In this document: positions 1 to 9,092 of the stretch, one piece after another
How the letters are laid out: each line of letters opens with the position of its first letter
Position numbering within the stretch: the stretch's first letter is position 1
Origin: Halopseudomonas xinjiangensis
GTDB taxonomy: Bacteria; Pseudomonadota; Gammaproteobacteria; Pseudomonadales; Pseudomonadaceae
Assembly (NCBI GenBank): GCA_011050525.1
Contig: DRFO01000020.1
Span: 1-64,000, forward strand
Reading direction: 5' to 3'
DNA: 64,000 bases
Made by a program: the position numbers and the translations under genes
The notes under the pieces: model-generated
What the model saw: the letters and a program-made list of their open reading frames with translations, nothing else
Database searches by the model: none
Told to the model about the DNA's origin: nothing

Positions 1-587
1 GCACCATCCACGGCGAGCGCAAGACCGAAACCAGGGCCAATGATCATTTGACGGTAGGTAACACCCAGCACCTGAAAACCGGCGCAGGCTACTTCGTCGA
101 AGCGGGTGACGAGATCCATTACTACGCCGGCGACAAAGTAGTGATTGATGCTGGCATGGAATTAACTGCAAGGGGTGGCGGCAGTTTTATTAAATTGGAT
201 CCGAGTGGCGTCACGCTGAGCGGGCCGGCGATCAGGATAAAGTCGGGCGGGGCACCGGCCAAGGGAAGCGGTATAAATTCTTTGCCAGCGGTACTTCCGA
301 CGATCGCTGACCAGTCCCGTTCCAGCGGCGACCTGCAAGCCAGGACCTCGGAACGTTTCGATGAGCAGATCAGATTCGTGACCCGCCATGGCAAGCCTAT
401 CAAAGGCGTCAAAGCCGCCATCATCTTGCCCAATGAGAGCACACCGCAGCTTTCCACAAGCGATGTCGATGGGCGCCATCCACGCCTACGGACCGATGCG
501 GCGCAAACCGCCGAAGTCCATCTGCTCTGGGATGAATTGACTGTCCCGGACGGTGCAGATGACTACCAGACGAGCCGAAATAAATGA
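1..587 (+). CDS. vgrG: VgrG-type T6SS spike protein, 3' fragment
   Basis: Only the C-terminal about 195 codons are present. The frame is open from base 3, so the true start lies left of the window; the TTG at 48 is not a real start. The repeating polar pattern (TVGNTQHLKTGAG, HYYAGDKVVIDAG, GGGSFIKLDPSGVTLSG) is typical of the beta-helical C-terminal part of VgrG, the trimeric needle tip of type VI secretion. The last about 90 residues leave the beta-helix and look like a linker or adaptor region (SERFDEQIRFVTRHGKPIKG resembles the short C-terminal extensions of Pseudomonas VgrGs). The stop overlaps the next start as ATGA, so the downstream gene is translationally coupled and probably encodes cargo or a chaperone. 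The family call is firm; the effector type cannot be told from this part. Confidence 0.85.
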   Translation, partial: TIHGERKTETRANDHLTVGNTQHLKTGAGYFVEAGDEIHYYAGDKVVIDAGMELTARGGGSFIKLDPSGVTLSGPAIRIKSGGAPAKGSGINSLPAVLPTIADQSRSSGDLQARTSERFDEQIRFVTRHGKPIKGVKAAIILPNESTPQLSTSDVDGRHPRLRTDAAQTAEVHLLWDELTVPDGADDYQTSRNK

Positions 588-1594
588 GCATATGCCCCAT
601 CACTACGTTTACCACCAATAATCAGGCCAGTTCGGTCCATGAGGCCGCGCTTGAATGCGACCAGTTGTGGTCCATGGGTCAGGAAGAAGCGATTCACCGT
701 CTTAGCGTCGAAAAGCGCAGCTTTCTTTTTGGCGCTGCCAAACAGGAACTGGTCGCGGATTTCGGCGCACGCGCAGCGCGGATTGCGGCCACCTATGCAC
801 GCTTCTATCTGGAACAGGAAGAGAGCGGCAAGCCACACCTCAAGGGTCGTTTCTACTGGATGGGGCTAGCTGCTTTCGCTAGCAAACAGGTCAAATGTGG
901 TCTGGATTTCATTCCCAGCGAGCCCTACCTCACCTTAGCCACTCCCCTTTTAGCTCAACCGCCCCTAAGAATCGGCAAGAATGCACTGGGTAAAGGCAAC
1001 TTATGGCTATTTCAGGACATCTTCGTGTGGCACTGGTTCTACAGCAAATACCCGGAGCAATTCGACGAGTGCGCATCCGAACGAAATGCGCGGACTTGCG
1101 CACCTCAAGTGCAAGTCAATATCGATAGTTTACCGTGGGCGGGGGAGGCACTGCTCACTATCAACAACTTTCAGGTTACCGCTGAAATATCAAAAGCATT
1201 CAAATTAATACAGAAATTAGAAGGCATGCCTGACAGTCCCCTTAGAAGATCTGTCCAGCTCGAATCACTTATGGATATCGCGGATCATGAGCAGCGAAAA
1301 ATCCTGCAGCCATTGATCTATGAAGATTACGCATTCAGATTGGTGTTAGATGTCCAGGCCATAGCTGAGGGGCTACCCTTTGTGCCACTTCGAGTGGCCG
1401 CATTTAGCACTGCATGCGATATAAAAAAACCCGAGCTCAGAGTGCAAATGACCGAAGGTAATTTGTATGAAGAAGATGACCGCATGACATTCATTACCAA
1501 AATCGGCATGCAGTACCACAAAATGATGGGTGAGCAGAGAAAATATATGGAAGAGGCCATTTTAACTATGTCTTTTTGGGGAAACTTAGCGTGA
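584..1594 (+). CDS. VgrG-linked protein of unknown function, possible T6SS cargo
   Basis: A 336-residue protein with no signal peptide and no clear membrane segment, rich in aromatic and charged residues. Its start overlaps the vgrG stop (ATGA). I recall similar proteins (LFGAAKQELV, ARIAATYARFY, GRFYWMGLAAFASKQV) next to vgrG genes in Pseudomonas, possibly annotated as DUF2515; that name is from memory. No catalytic motif is recognisable. It could be an effector or an effector-loading protein. The second half, from about 1150, is visibly more AT-rich than flanking core genes, as is common for exchanged T6SS cargo. The next gene begins as a GTGA overlap, so vgrG, this gene and the lipoprotein gene form one coupled unit. 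Confidence 0.7.
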   Translation: MSICPITTFTTNNQASSVHEAALECDQLWSMGQEEAIHRLSVEKRSFLFGAAKQELVADFGARAARIAATYARFYLEQEESGKPHLKGRFYWMGLAAFASKQVKCGLDFIPSEPYLTLATPLLAQPPLRIGKNALGKGNLWLFQDIFVWHWFYSKYPEQFDECASERNARTCAPQVQVNIDSLPWAGEALLTINNFQVTAEISKAFKLIQKLEGMPDSPLRRSVQLESLMDIADHEQRKILQPLIYEDYAFRLVLDVQAIAEGLPFVPLRVAAFSTACDIKKPELRVQMTEGNLYEEDDRMTFITKIGMQYHKMMGEQRKYMEEAILTMSFWGNLA

Positions 1595-2481
1595 AGCCCT
1601 GCCGGCTTCTGCTGGTCTTTTTTCTTAGTGGCTGCAATGATACAAATAATAGCGAAGGTACGAACATGACAGCTAAACATCCTATCGTGGAAATAACCTT
1701 AAATGAACCAATAAAAAAGCTTCTCGCATCAAGCCCTATTGAATTTACACCTAGCTGTTTAAAAGATATCGATATGTGCTGGTATGAAATTGAACGTCGA
1801 GCCGCCGAACCAAGTCTTCCAACAGTTGTGATGAAGCACGGTAATACCCCACTGCGCCTAGAACACGTCACGAATATTACAACTGTAATCAATGGCGAAA
1901 GGGGAAGCGAGGTTCAGAACTTGAGCCTGATACTACGCAGTATTCCTAGCAATAGCCTTCACGAAGAGTACCGTGACTTCATTTATTCTCTGGTCGAGAA
2001 TATAAAGCAAGCTCATTGGAGGCATTATTACTTTCCTTCTGATCCACGAATACCTGGCACGGAGAGCAATAAAATTGCATCGCCGGACGATGTATTCGGC
2101 AGCTACGTAATGAGTCATCCATGGCTCGACCCCGGGCATAAAATCGATCTAGAACGTTGGCTTAAATTTGGCTCTTTCTATAATTGGTATTTTTATAAAG
2201 AGGGTGCATATTTACACCTTAAAGCTTGGCGTAGGGATTTGGACAGCGCCCCTCTAGAAAGAGCCACCTATCTAATCACATTGGAATTTTTAACCGAGAG
2301 CGATTATTGGCTTTCGGGGTTCACTGAGGAAGAAGATAGGGCTCGCTGGAGAGAACTCCTGCCTGGACGCCTGGAAGATTATAAGCAGCAGCGCAAAGAG
2401 CTGGAGGATAAAGCACGCGCAGCAGGAATAGCAATTGACGAAAGTTATCAAGACCCGCCAATCAGAGCCTTGGAAAATTGA
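1591..2481 (+). CDS. Small lipoprotein, candidate T6SS immunity protein
   Basis: The GTG start at 1591 overlaps the preceding stop (GTGA) and gives a compact lipoprotein signal, MKPCRLLLVFFLSGC, with lipobox LSGC and Cys15 as the lipidated residue. An in-frame TTG at 1576 is possible but less natural. The mature part is about 280 residues, acidic and aromatic-rich, with no domain I recognise; the C-terminal third is charged and helical (DYKQQRKELEDKARAAG). Codon use is AT-richer than neighbouring core genes. Position directly after a VgrG-linked cargo candidate, together with outer-membrane or periplasmic targeting, suggests an immunity protein against a periplasm-acting effector. That role is inference only. 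Confidence 0.7.
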   Translation: MKPCRLLLVFFLSGCNDTNNSEGTNMTAKHPIVEITLNEPIKKLLASSPIEFTPSCLKDIDMCWYEIERRAAEPSLPTVVMKHGNTPLRLEHVTNITTVINGERGSEVQNLSLILRSIPSNSLHEEYRDFIYSLVENIKQAHWRHYYFPSDPRIPGTESNKIASPDDVFGSYVMSHPWLDPGHKIDLERWLKFGSFYNWYFYKEGAYLHLKAWRRDLDSAPLERATYLITLEFLTESDYWLSGFTEEEDRARWRELLPGRLEDYKQQRKELEDKARAAGIAIDESYQDPPIRALEN

Positions 2482-2732
2482 TAATCAGCGCTATTTGAAC
2501 ACCCTTTTTGGAACCATGGTTGGAACACGGGATGCACTAGAAAAGTGTCATATGAGAGTTTCCTTCAAAAATCGACAGTCGATGGAAGCAGCCGCCATCG
2601 AAGTCCGTCGGCCTCTGGCAGTATTCTGGGCTTCCCTTCTACCCTACTGGCGTTGGGACTCATGGAAGGGGATTGGGGCGGCAAAGCCGGTGCACGAGGG
2701 GAGGAAGAATTACCTGCTGTGCCTATGGCCAA
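2482..2732. other. Gap between T6SS cargo module and glcB, no gene supported
   Basis: About 250 bases separate the lipoprotein stop from the glcB terminator. Long open frames cross it on the plus strand but run antisense into glcB, lack a ribosome-binding site and resemble nothing known. It may be the decayed edge of the exchanged VgrG module. No tRNA, IS end or att site is visible. Confidence 0.5.
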
Positions 2733-2758
2733 AAAACCCGGCGCTAAAGCCGGGTTTT
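2733..2758. terminator. Bidirectional rho-independent terminator
   Basis: A perfect AAAACCCGGC / GCCGGGTTTT stem around a six-base loop (GCTAAA), with A-runs on one side and T-runs on the other. It works for glcB on the minus strand (stop at 2779-2781) and for anything arriving from the T6SS side. Confidence 0.9.
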
Positions 2759-2778
2759 CTGTTACCACAAAACGCAGA

Positions 2779-4956
2779 TCAACAAGCGTACTTGGCCTTG
2801 AACTCACGACGGCGACGGTGCAGGACCGGCTCGGTGTAGCCGTTTGGCTGCTTGGTGCCTTCGATGCACAATTCAACGGCGGCCTGGAAAGCGATGCTGT
2901 CGTCGAAGTTGGTTGCCATCGGCTTGTAGGCCGGATCGTTGGCGTTTTGACGGTCAACGACGGCTGCCATGCGCTTCAATGTTTCCATGACTTGCTCTTC
3001 AGTGCATACGCCATGGCGGAGCCAGTTGGCAATGTGCTGGCTGGAAATGCGCAGCGTGGCGCGATCTTCCATCAAGCCCACATCATTGATGTCCGGTACC
3101 TTGGAGCAGCCGACGCCCTGGTCGATCCAGCGTACGACGTAACCCAGAATGCCCTGGGCGTTGTTGTCCAGTTCCTGCTGCACTTCTTGCGGTGACCAGT
3201 TGGTGCTGGGAGCCAGTGGCAGGGTCATGATGTCGTCAATGGAGGCGGCAGTGCGCTTGGCCAGTTCCGTCTGGCGATCTGCGACGTTCACCTGATGATA
3301 GTGCAGCGCATGAAGAGTGGCGGCAGTTGGGGAGGGAACCCAGGCCGTGTTGGCACCAGCCATGGGATGGCCGATCTTCTGCTCGAGCATGGCTGCCATC
3401 AGGTCAGGCATCGCCCACATGCCTTTGCCGATCTGGGCGCGACCTTTCAGGCCAGTCGCCAGACCTACGTCAACGTTGTTGTTTTCATAGGCGCCGATCC
3501 ATTTGGCTGCCTTCATTTCACCCTTGCGCACGACGGCGCCGGCTTCCATGGAGGTGTGGATTTCGTCGCCGGTGCGGTCGAGGAAGCCGGTATTGATGAA
3601 GGCCACACGCTCGCTGGCGGCCTTGATGCAAGCTTTCAGGTTCAAGGTGGTGCGCCGCTCTTCATCCATGATGCCGACTTTCAGGGTATTGCGCTGCATG
3701 CCGAGTAGATCCTCGATGCGGCTGAACATTTCAGAGGTGAAGGCGACTTCTTCCGGGCCGTGCATCTTCGGTTTGACGATGTAGACCGAACCGGTCCGTG
3801 TGTTCCTGCGGCTAGTATTGCCGTTCAGGTTGTGCAGGGCGATCAGGCTGGTGATCGCACCATCCAGAATACCCTCAGGCACTTCGTTGCCGCTCTTGTC
3901 GAGGATGGCATTGTTGGTCATCAGGTGGCCAACATTGCGGATGAACAGCAGTGAGCGACCGTGCAGGGTAAGCGTGGAGCCGTCCGCCTGGATGTAGTCG
4001 CGATCAGGGCTCATGGTGCGCATGAACGAACTGCCGCCCTTGGCCACGTTCTCAGCGAGATCACCTTTCATCAGGCCCAGCCAGTTTCCGTAGACAACGG
4101 TCTTGTCTTGGGCGTCTACTGCGGCGATGGAATCTTCGCAGTCCATGATGGTGGTCAGGGCAGACTCCATCAGGATGTCCTTTACACCGGCTGCGTCAGT
4201 CTGGCCGACGTTGCTGGTGGGATCGATCTGGATCTCGAAGTGCAGTCCGTTATTCTTCAGCAACACACCTTCGGGTGATTCAGCTGGACCCTGGAATCCG
4301 ATAAACTGCGCCGCGTCCGCCAGATTGGTTTGGCTGCCGTCACTCAGTTTGACCGCCAGCTTGCCGTCTTTGATGACGTAGCCGATGGAGTCGACGTGGG
4401 AACCTTTGGCCAGGGGTGCTGCCTGATCGAGGAATGCCCGCGCAAAGGCGATGACCTTGTTTCCGCGGATTTCGTTGTAACCGGGGCCTTTACTGGCGCC
4501 GTCTGCCTCGGAGATGGCATCAGTGCCGTAAAGGGCATCATACAGCGAGCCCCAACGCGCATTGGCTGCGTTGAGTGCGAAACGGGCGTTCATGACGGGC
4601 ACCACCAGCTGCGGGCCGGCCATACGGGCGATTTCTTCGTCCACGTTGGCAGTGGTGGCCTGGAAATCGTCAGGTTCAGGCAGGAGGTAGCCGATTTCCT
4701 GGAGAAATGCCTTGTAAGCGGCGGCGTCGTGCGCCTGACCTGCATGTTTGTGATGCCATGCATCGATCTGGGTCTGGAAGTCGTCACGCTTGGCCAGCAA
4801 GGCCTGGTTGAGCGGAGTCAGGTCGGTAAACAATCTTTCAAGGCCGGACCAGAAAGCATCGACCTCAAGACCGGTCCCTGGAATAGCCTGCTGATTGATG
4901 AAGTCGTGGAGAACCTTGGCAACCTGCAAGCTACCAACTTGGACGCGTTCAGTCAT
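2779..4956 (-). CDS. glcB: Malate synthase G
   Basis: Condenses glyoxylate with acetyl-CoA to give malate in the glyoxylate shunt and glycolate utilisation; cytosolic and Mg-dependent. The 725 residues match the isoform G length (723 in E. coli) rather than the roughly 530-residue isoform A. Visible motifs include [13 protein letters not shown] (glyoxylate-binding Arg), GIMDEERRT and [11 protein letters not shown] (metal-binding acidic residues), and [15 protein letters not shown] near residue 630 carrying the catalytic Asp. The ATG at 4956 gives the standard N-terminus ([19 protein letters not shown]). The gene is monocistronic, with its own terminator and a 167-bp upstream gap. No glc regulator or glycolate oxidase genes are adjacent. 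Confidence 0.97.
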   Translation of the reverse strand: MTERVQVGSLQVAKVLHDFINQQAIPGTGLEVDAFWSGLERLFTDLTPLNQALLAKRDDFQTQIDAWHHKHAGQAHDAAAYKAFLQEIGYLLPEPDDFQATTANVDEEIARMAGPQLVVPVMNARFALNAANARWGSLYDALYGTDAISEADGASKGPGYNEIRGNKVIAFARAFLDQAAPLAKGSHVDSIGYVIKDGKLAVKLSDGSQTNLADAAQFIGFQGPAESPEGVLLKNNGLHFEIQIDPTSNVGQTDAAGVKDILMESALTTIMDCEDSIAAVDAQDKTVVYGNWLGLMKGDLAENVAKGGSSFMRTMSPDRDYIQADGSTLTLHGRSLLFIRNVGHLMTNNAILDKSGNEVPEGILDGAITSLIALHNLNGNTSRRNTRTGSVYIVKPKMHGPEEVAFTSEMFSRIEDLLGMQRNTLKVGIMDEERRTTLNLKACIKAASERVAFINTGFLDRTGDEIHTSMEAGAVVRKGEMKAAKWIGAYENNNVDVGLATGLKGRAQIGKGMWAMPDLMAAMLEQKIGHPMAGANTAWVPSPTAATLHALHYHQVNVADRQTELAKRTAASIDDIMTLPLAPSTNWSPQEVQQELDNNAQGILGYVVRWIDQGVGCSKVPDINDVGLMEDRATLRISSQHIANWLRHGVCTEEQVMETLKRMAAVVDRQNANDPAYKPMATNFDDSIAFQAAVELCIEGTKQPNGYTEPVLHRRRREFKAKYAC

Positions 4957-5123
4957 GGAAAACCCTCACTCTGCAGACAACCCGCTGGAATAGGCACGGG
5001 TTGTGGAATTTGGAGAGGCAGCATATTACACGATGATCGGTTGCAAATCATGCCTGGAACATGGAATTCTGTTCCGTTTCCGGGCGGCATACTTGTCTGG
5101 GTTGTCAGACGTAACGTTATGGA

Positions 5124-6062
5124 ATGGTAATGGATCAGGCTTTTCTCGATTTGCTGATTGAGCGGTTGCCGGACCTGGAGCCGGGGCGAGCCTCCGATGA
5201 AGCAGCGCTTCAGTACGCGGAGTATTATGGGGTCGATTTCACTCGACACGTCAGCCAGCATCTGGGAAAGATTCACGCGGATGGCTTCGACCTGGCGGTG
5301 CAGATATGGCGTCCGGTAAAGCCCCGCGGGACGCTGTTCATTCTGCACGGTTACTACGACCACATGGGCTTATACAAACATCTGATACGCTGGGCCCTGG
5401 GTCACAAACTGGCGGTGCTGGCGTTTGACTTGCCAGGCCATGGCCTGTCCAGTGGCGACCGGGCCAGCATTGATTGCTTCCTGCGTTACCAGGCAGCGCT
5501 GGATGGCGTACTCAAACATGCTGAAGCCTGGAATCTGCCTGCCCCTTGGCATTTCATGGGGCAGAGCACCGGCGGAGCGATTCTCATAGACCGGTTGCTG
5601 CATGGCCCGCTACCCGCGCAAACCGGCGAGACCATTCTTATGGCGCCACTGGTGCGCCCTCGGCAGTGGGGCATGTCGCAAATGAGCCTGAAGCTGTTGG
5701 GTGGCTTCGTCCAGCAGCTGGGCCGGCGCTTCACCGATAACTCCAACGATCAGGATTTTCTGGATTTCATTCGCGAGCGCGACCCGCTGCAGGCTCAGGT
5801 ATTACCGGTTGCCTGGGTGCAGGCGCTGGAGAAATGGATTCCACGGATCGAATCAGCCACGCCGGCACCACATCGTCCATTGATCGTTCAGGGTCAGGCG
5901 GATGGGACGGTTGACTGGCAGCACAACATCCGCATCCTGCAGGACAAATTCGATACGCCTGATCTGCTTTATGTTCCCAAGGCCCGCCACCATCTGGCCA
6001 ATGAAGGCAAGGCAATGCGCAAGCAGTATCTGGACTGGCTTAGCGAGCGGTTGGGCTATTGA
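5124..6062 (+). CDS. Alpha/beta hydrolase, lysophospholipase-like (S33 family)
   Basis: 312 residues with the serine hydrolase fold: HGYYDHMG (residues 75-82) forms the oxyanion-hole loop, DLPGHGLS follows the next strand, GQSTG at 146-150 holds the nucleophile Ser148, and Asp260 with His289/290 complete a plausible triad. This is the pattern of PldB-like monoacylglycerol lipases and lysophospholipases. There is no signal peptide, so it is cytosolic. An ATG at 5130 could be the start instead of 5124. The gene stands alone, head-to-head with glcB and convergent with the DUF2059-like gene. Substrate unknown. Confidence 0.85.
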   Translation: MVMDQAFLDLLIERLPDLEPGRASDEAALQYAEYYGVDFTRHVSQHLGKIHADGFDLAVQIWRPVKPRGTLFILHGYYDHMGLYKHLIRWALGHKLAVLAFDLPGHGLSSGDRASIDCFLRYQAALDGVLKHAEAWNLPAPWHFMGQSTGGAILIDRLLHGPLPAQTGETILMAPLVRPRQWGMSQMSLKLLGGFVQQLGRRFTDNSNDQDFLDFIRERDPLQAQVLPVAWVQALEKWIPRIESATPAPHRPLIVQGQADGTVDWQHNIRILQDKFDTPDLLYVPKARHHLANEGKAMRKQYLDWLSERLGY

Positions 6063-6065
6063 GTA

Positions 6066-6102
6066 GGCTGCTGACGCGCCGGGCGCCAGCAGCCGGGAGT
6101 TT
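6066..6102 (+). terminator. Terminator after the alpha/beta hydrolase gene
   Basis: GGCTGCTG (6066-6073) pairs with CAGCAGCC (6087-6094), with an inner GCGCC/GGCGC stem, followed by GGGAGTTTTC. It lies between two convergent genes. Confidence 0.6.
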
Positions 6103-6852
6103 TCAAGGATTCAGTGCGTCGCGTACCGCCAGTTCCACTGCGCGGTAGTACAGCTTGCCGTGTTCGGACTCACTCCAGGCGAGAAATTCAGACAGTTCCG
6201 CATCGCTAAGATCACGATATACATGAGCCAGCGTATCCGGAAGGTTTGCTCGCATTTGTCCACGCAGGGTATCCCTTCGGTCCGTGACGACTGACTGGGG
6301 TATCTCCATCAGACCGCCCAGGAAACTGTTGGCGCTCTGGGCGGCCAGTCCGGCCAGGGCCAGACTTACCTCGACGCCCAGATCCAGCGCTGGCAGCAGT
6401 GCGCCCAGTTGTTCCAGAAGTTGACGTCGCTCCGGGCTGATATCGGGAACCGGGAGGCCGCGTTGCATGGCCACGATGGAAGCGGGGGAAGTGGCCCGGG
6501 TCTCGGCGCTGACCACCTTGCGCCCCAGCGCACTAGCGTAAAATTCAATCGCTTCACGGTGGTCGGCCTCGCCCAAAGCCAGAGCAAGCCGTGCCTGGGC
6601 GCGGTCATGCATGCCCTGCGGATCGAAACGCAGATTGCTGTGGCTTACCAGTGTTTCATACAGGCTGGGTGGCAATTGCTGGGCATAACGCTGTTGCGCC
6701 GCCTTCAGCGCAAACTGGAAATGCTGCTGATGCTGGTTCATCCCCGACGCCTGATACAGCTCGGCGGTCGGGTTAGCCTGGACGGGCACGCTATGCAGTA
6801 TCAAGGTGGCGAGAAGGGTAAGAATCAGGGTCTGAAAAGTGGTAAGACGCAT
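6103..6852 (-). CDS. Secreted DUF2059-like protein
   Basis: 249 residues starting with a clear Sec signal peptide (hydrophobic core about residues 5-20, cleavage near VPVQA-NP), so periplasmic or surface exposed. The rest is mostly helical. The C-terminal stretch, YRDLSDAELSEFLAW then a segment ending in YYRAVELAVRDAL, resembles the DUF2059 signature (a helix leading to a ...FY.S..G...). Function unknown. The gene is convergent with the hydrolase and divergent from the oxygenase gene, so it is probably transcribed alone. Confidence 0.75.
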   Translation of the reverse strand: MRLTTFQTLILTLLATLILHSVPVQANPTAELYQASGMNQHQQHFQFALKAAQQRYAQQLPPSLYETLVSHSNLRFDPQGMHDRAQARLALALGEADHREAIEFYASALGRKVVSAETRATSPASIVAMQRGLPVPDISPERRQLLEQLGALLPALDLGVEVSLALAGLAAQSANSFLGGLMEIPQSVVTDRRDTLRGQMRANLPDTLAHVYRDLSDAELSEFLAWSESEHGKLYYRAVELAVRDALNP

Positions 6853-7011
6853 CGATGCCTCTTGAGTGGAAAAGTTGGCTTAGTGTCAGCTGCTTTGCGG
6901 TACTTGTCGAGTGGCCACGAATCGCTACAATGCGCTACGCCAGTTCCTCTGGCATATTCCGTCTCCGGCCGCCCGGCTGGAGCGGCGAGCGCCCTTTTGA
7001 GTCTTGCAAAC

Positions 7012-7647
7012 ATGCCCGAGTTCCCTGTGCCGGTAGCTGACTGCTTCGAGCGGATTGCCGATGACCTTGCGTCGAAAGGATGGTCGGTTCAACCGGGCGC
7101 CCTATCCTCGGAGTTGGCCTTGAGCTTGAGTCAGGCGTGCCGCCAGCTGTGGCAAAGCGATGCGCTGACTCCGGCAGCCATCGGACGTGGCGCTGATCTG
7201 GCAGTGGTTCCGCAAATTCGTGGGGACTATACCCGTTGGCTGGATGATTGCCCGCCGCAGGCCGCGCAGGATGAGTATCTGGCTGTAATGCAGGGTCTGC
7301 AACTGACCCTTAATCGCGCGCTGTTTCTGGGGCTGGACAGTTTCGAAACCCATTTTGCCCTTTATCCCCCCGGTGCGGGCTATAGCAGACATCTTGATCG
7401 ATTCAAGGATAGTCCGCTGCGCACAGTCTCGGTGGTGGCTTACCTGAATCAGCAATGGCAGCCCGGCGATGGCGGTGAGCTGCGTCTGCATTTGAGGGAA
7501 GGCATTGTCGATATCGAACCGAAGGCTGGGACCCTGGCGGTATTCATGAGCGCTCGAATACTGCACGAGGTGCTTGAGGCGGGGAAGGAGCGGGCCAGTC
7601 TGGTTGGATGGTTCAGGCGTCGGCCGGACAATCCGTTGTTTCGATGA
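7012..7647 (+). CDS. 2-oxoglutarate/Fe(II)-dependent oxygenase, SM-20/prolyl-hydroxylase type
   Basis: With the ATG at 7012 the product is 211 residues. Metal ligands H127 and D129 (HLDRFKD) and H185 (ARILHEVL), plus R194 for 2-oxoglutarate, make a complete HxD...H...R jelly-roll set. The N-terminal GDYTRWLDD and FETHFALYPPG fit bacterial prolyl 4-hydroxylase-like proteins. The open frame extends upstream to 6409, but that part runs antisense to the secreted protein gene and has no family resemblance. Likely a cytosolic hydroxylase of a protein such as EF-Tu (known for one Pseudomonas homologue) or of a small molecule; the substrate is not shown. Confidence 0.85.
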   Translation: MPEFPVPVADCFERIADDLASKGWSVQPGALSSELALSLSQACRQLWQSDALTPAAIGRGADLAVVPQIRGDYTRWLDDCPPQAAQDEYLAVMQGLQLTLNRALFLGLDSFETHFALYPPGAGYSRHLDRFKDSPLRTVSVVAYLNQQWQPGDGGELRLHLREGIVDIEPKAGTLAVFMSARILHEVLEAGKERASLVGWFRRRPDNPLFR

Positions 7648-7655
7648 GCCGAACA

Positions 7656-7683
7656 CTGGGTGGCGGATTGCTCCGCCACCCAG
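7656..7683. terminator. Hairpin between the oxygenase gene and serA
   Basis: A perfect 12-bp stem, CTGGGTGGCGGA / TCCGCCACCCAG, with a TTGC loop between two convergent genes. There is no T-run on either side, so it is a weak or factor-assisted bidirectional terminator. Confidence 0.6.
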
Positions 7684-7688
7684 GTATA

Positions 7689-8918
7689 TCAGAACAGCAC
7701 GCGGCTGCGGATGGTGCCCTTGACGTGCTGCAGCTTCTCAAGCGCCAGATCCGAATTTTCCGCATCCACATCGATCACCACATAACCAACCTTTTCATTG
7801 GTCTGCAGAAACTGACCGCAGATATTGATGTTATTGGCGGCGAACAGTGAGTTGATTTCGCTCATTACGCCCGGCACGTTCTGGTGAATGTGCAGCAGAC
7901 GGTGCATGCCGGGGTGAGACGGCAACGCCACTTCTGGGAAGTTGACGGAGGTGATCGAGGTGCCATTGTCGCTATAACGCACCAGCTTTTCGGCGACCTC
8001 CAGGCCGATATTGGCCTGCGCTTCCATCGTAGATCCACCGATATGCGGCGTCAGAAGGCAGTTGTCGAACTCGCGTAGCGGGCTGATGAACTCTTCATTG
8101 TTGGAGCGTGGCTCGACCGGGAATACGTCGATGGCCGCGCCGTTCAGGTGCTTGTCACGCAACGCGCCAGCCAGGGCGTCGATATCGACCACGGTGCCGC
8201 GGGCAGCGTTGATCAGAATGCTGCCTTTTTTCATCGCACGGATTTCGTTCTCGCCCATCATCCACTTGGTAGCGGCTGTTTCCGGCACGTGCAGGGTAAC
8301 GATGTCGGCCATGCCCAGTAGTTCGGTCAGGGAGCCGACCTGGCTAGCGTTGCCCAGAGGCAGCTTGGTGACCACGTCATAGAAAATGACTTGCATGCCC
8401 AGACCTTCGGCCAGGACTGACAGCTGCGTGCCGATCGAACCATAACCGATGATGCCCAGCTTCTTGCCCCGAATCTCGTAGGAATTGGTCGCGCTCTTGA
8501 TCCAGCCACCACGGTGGCAGGAAGCGTTCTTTTCGGGAATGCCGCGCAGCAGCAGGATGGCTTCAGCCAGCACCAGTTCGGCGACTGAACGCGTGTTCGA
8601 ATAGGGCGCGTTGAACACCGCAATACCCAGTTCACGGGCAGCTTCCAGATCTACCTGGTTGGTGCCGATGCAGAAGCAGCCGACGGCGATCAGCTTGCCG
8701 GCGTGGCTGAACACCTCTTCGGTCAGTTGAGTGCGTGAGCGAATCCCGACGAAATGGGCATCGGCAATTGACTCTTTCAGTTGCTCTTCCGGAAGCGAAC
8801 CGACGTGATACTCGATATTGGTGTAGCCGGCTGCCTTCAAGGTGTCGACTGCAGTCTGGTGTACGCCCTCGAGGAGCAGAAACTTGATCTTGCTTTTGTC
8901 CAGCGAGGTTATAGCCAT
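7689..8918 (-). CDS. serA: D-3-phosphoglycerate dehydrogenase
   Basis: First enzyme of serine synthesis: oxidises 3-phosphoglycerate with NAD+, and in several bacteria can also reduce 2-oxoglutarate to D-2-hydroxyglutarate. The 409 residues match the E. coli-type length. The Rossmann motif GYGSIG is at 158-163, catalytic Arg240 in NAARGTVVD, Glu269, and His292 in PHIGGST. A C-terminal ACT domain (from about residue 338) gives serine feedback inhibition. It is divergent from the D-2-hydroxyglutarate dehydrogenase gene, a pairing kept in Pseudomonas and functionally meaningful. Start at 8918 (MAITSLDKSKIKFLLLEG) fits the family. Confidence 0.97.
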   Translation of the reverse strand: MAITSLDKSKIKFLLLEGVHQTAVDTLKAAGYTNIEYHVGSLPEEQLKESIADAHFVGIRSRTQLTEEVFSHAGKLIAVGCFCIGTNQVDLEAARELGIAVFNAPYSNTRSVAELVLAEAILLLRGIPEKNASCHRGGWIKSATNSYEIRGKKLGIIGYGSIGTQLSVLAEGLGMQVIFYDVVTKLPLGNASQVGSLTELLGMADIVTLHVPETAATKWMMGENEIRAMKKGSILINAARGTVVDIDALAGALRDKHLNGAAIDVFPVEPRSNNEEFISPLREFDNCLLTPHIGGSTMEAQANIGLEVAEKLVRYSDNGTSITSVNFPEVALPSHPGMHRLLHIHQNVPGVMSEINSLFAANNINICGQFLQTNEKVGYVVIDVDAENSDLALEKLQHVKGTIRSRVLF

Positions 8919-9092
8919 GTGTCAGTACCTGCCATGCTGAAAAAGGATGGACCGAAGAAAACTTTGCCGTAATTGCTCGACAGAAGTGTCCTGTTCCGGA
9001 AGCCGCGTATGCTAGCATAATCTCCTTTTTTTGATGCCTGTCGCTGCATGAAAAGTGTTCAGGCAGTGCATGAATTCCGTTTGAGAGCCGCC

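Noticed and set aside
2435-3195. Plus-strand open frames downstream of the lipoprotein gene
   Set aside because: They overlap the lipoprotein 3' end or run antisense into glcB, have no RBS and match no family.
6409-7011. Extended N-terminus of the 2OG-Fe(II) oxygenase
   Set aside because: It is antisense to the secreted protein gene and shows no family resemblance; the ATG at 7012 gives a normal-sized protein.
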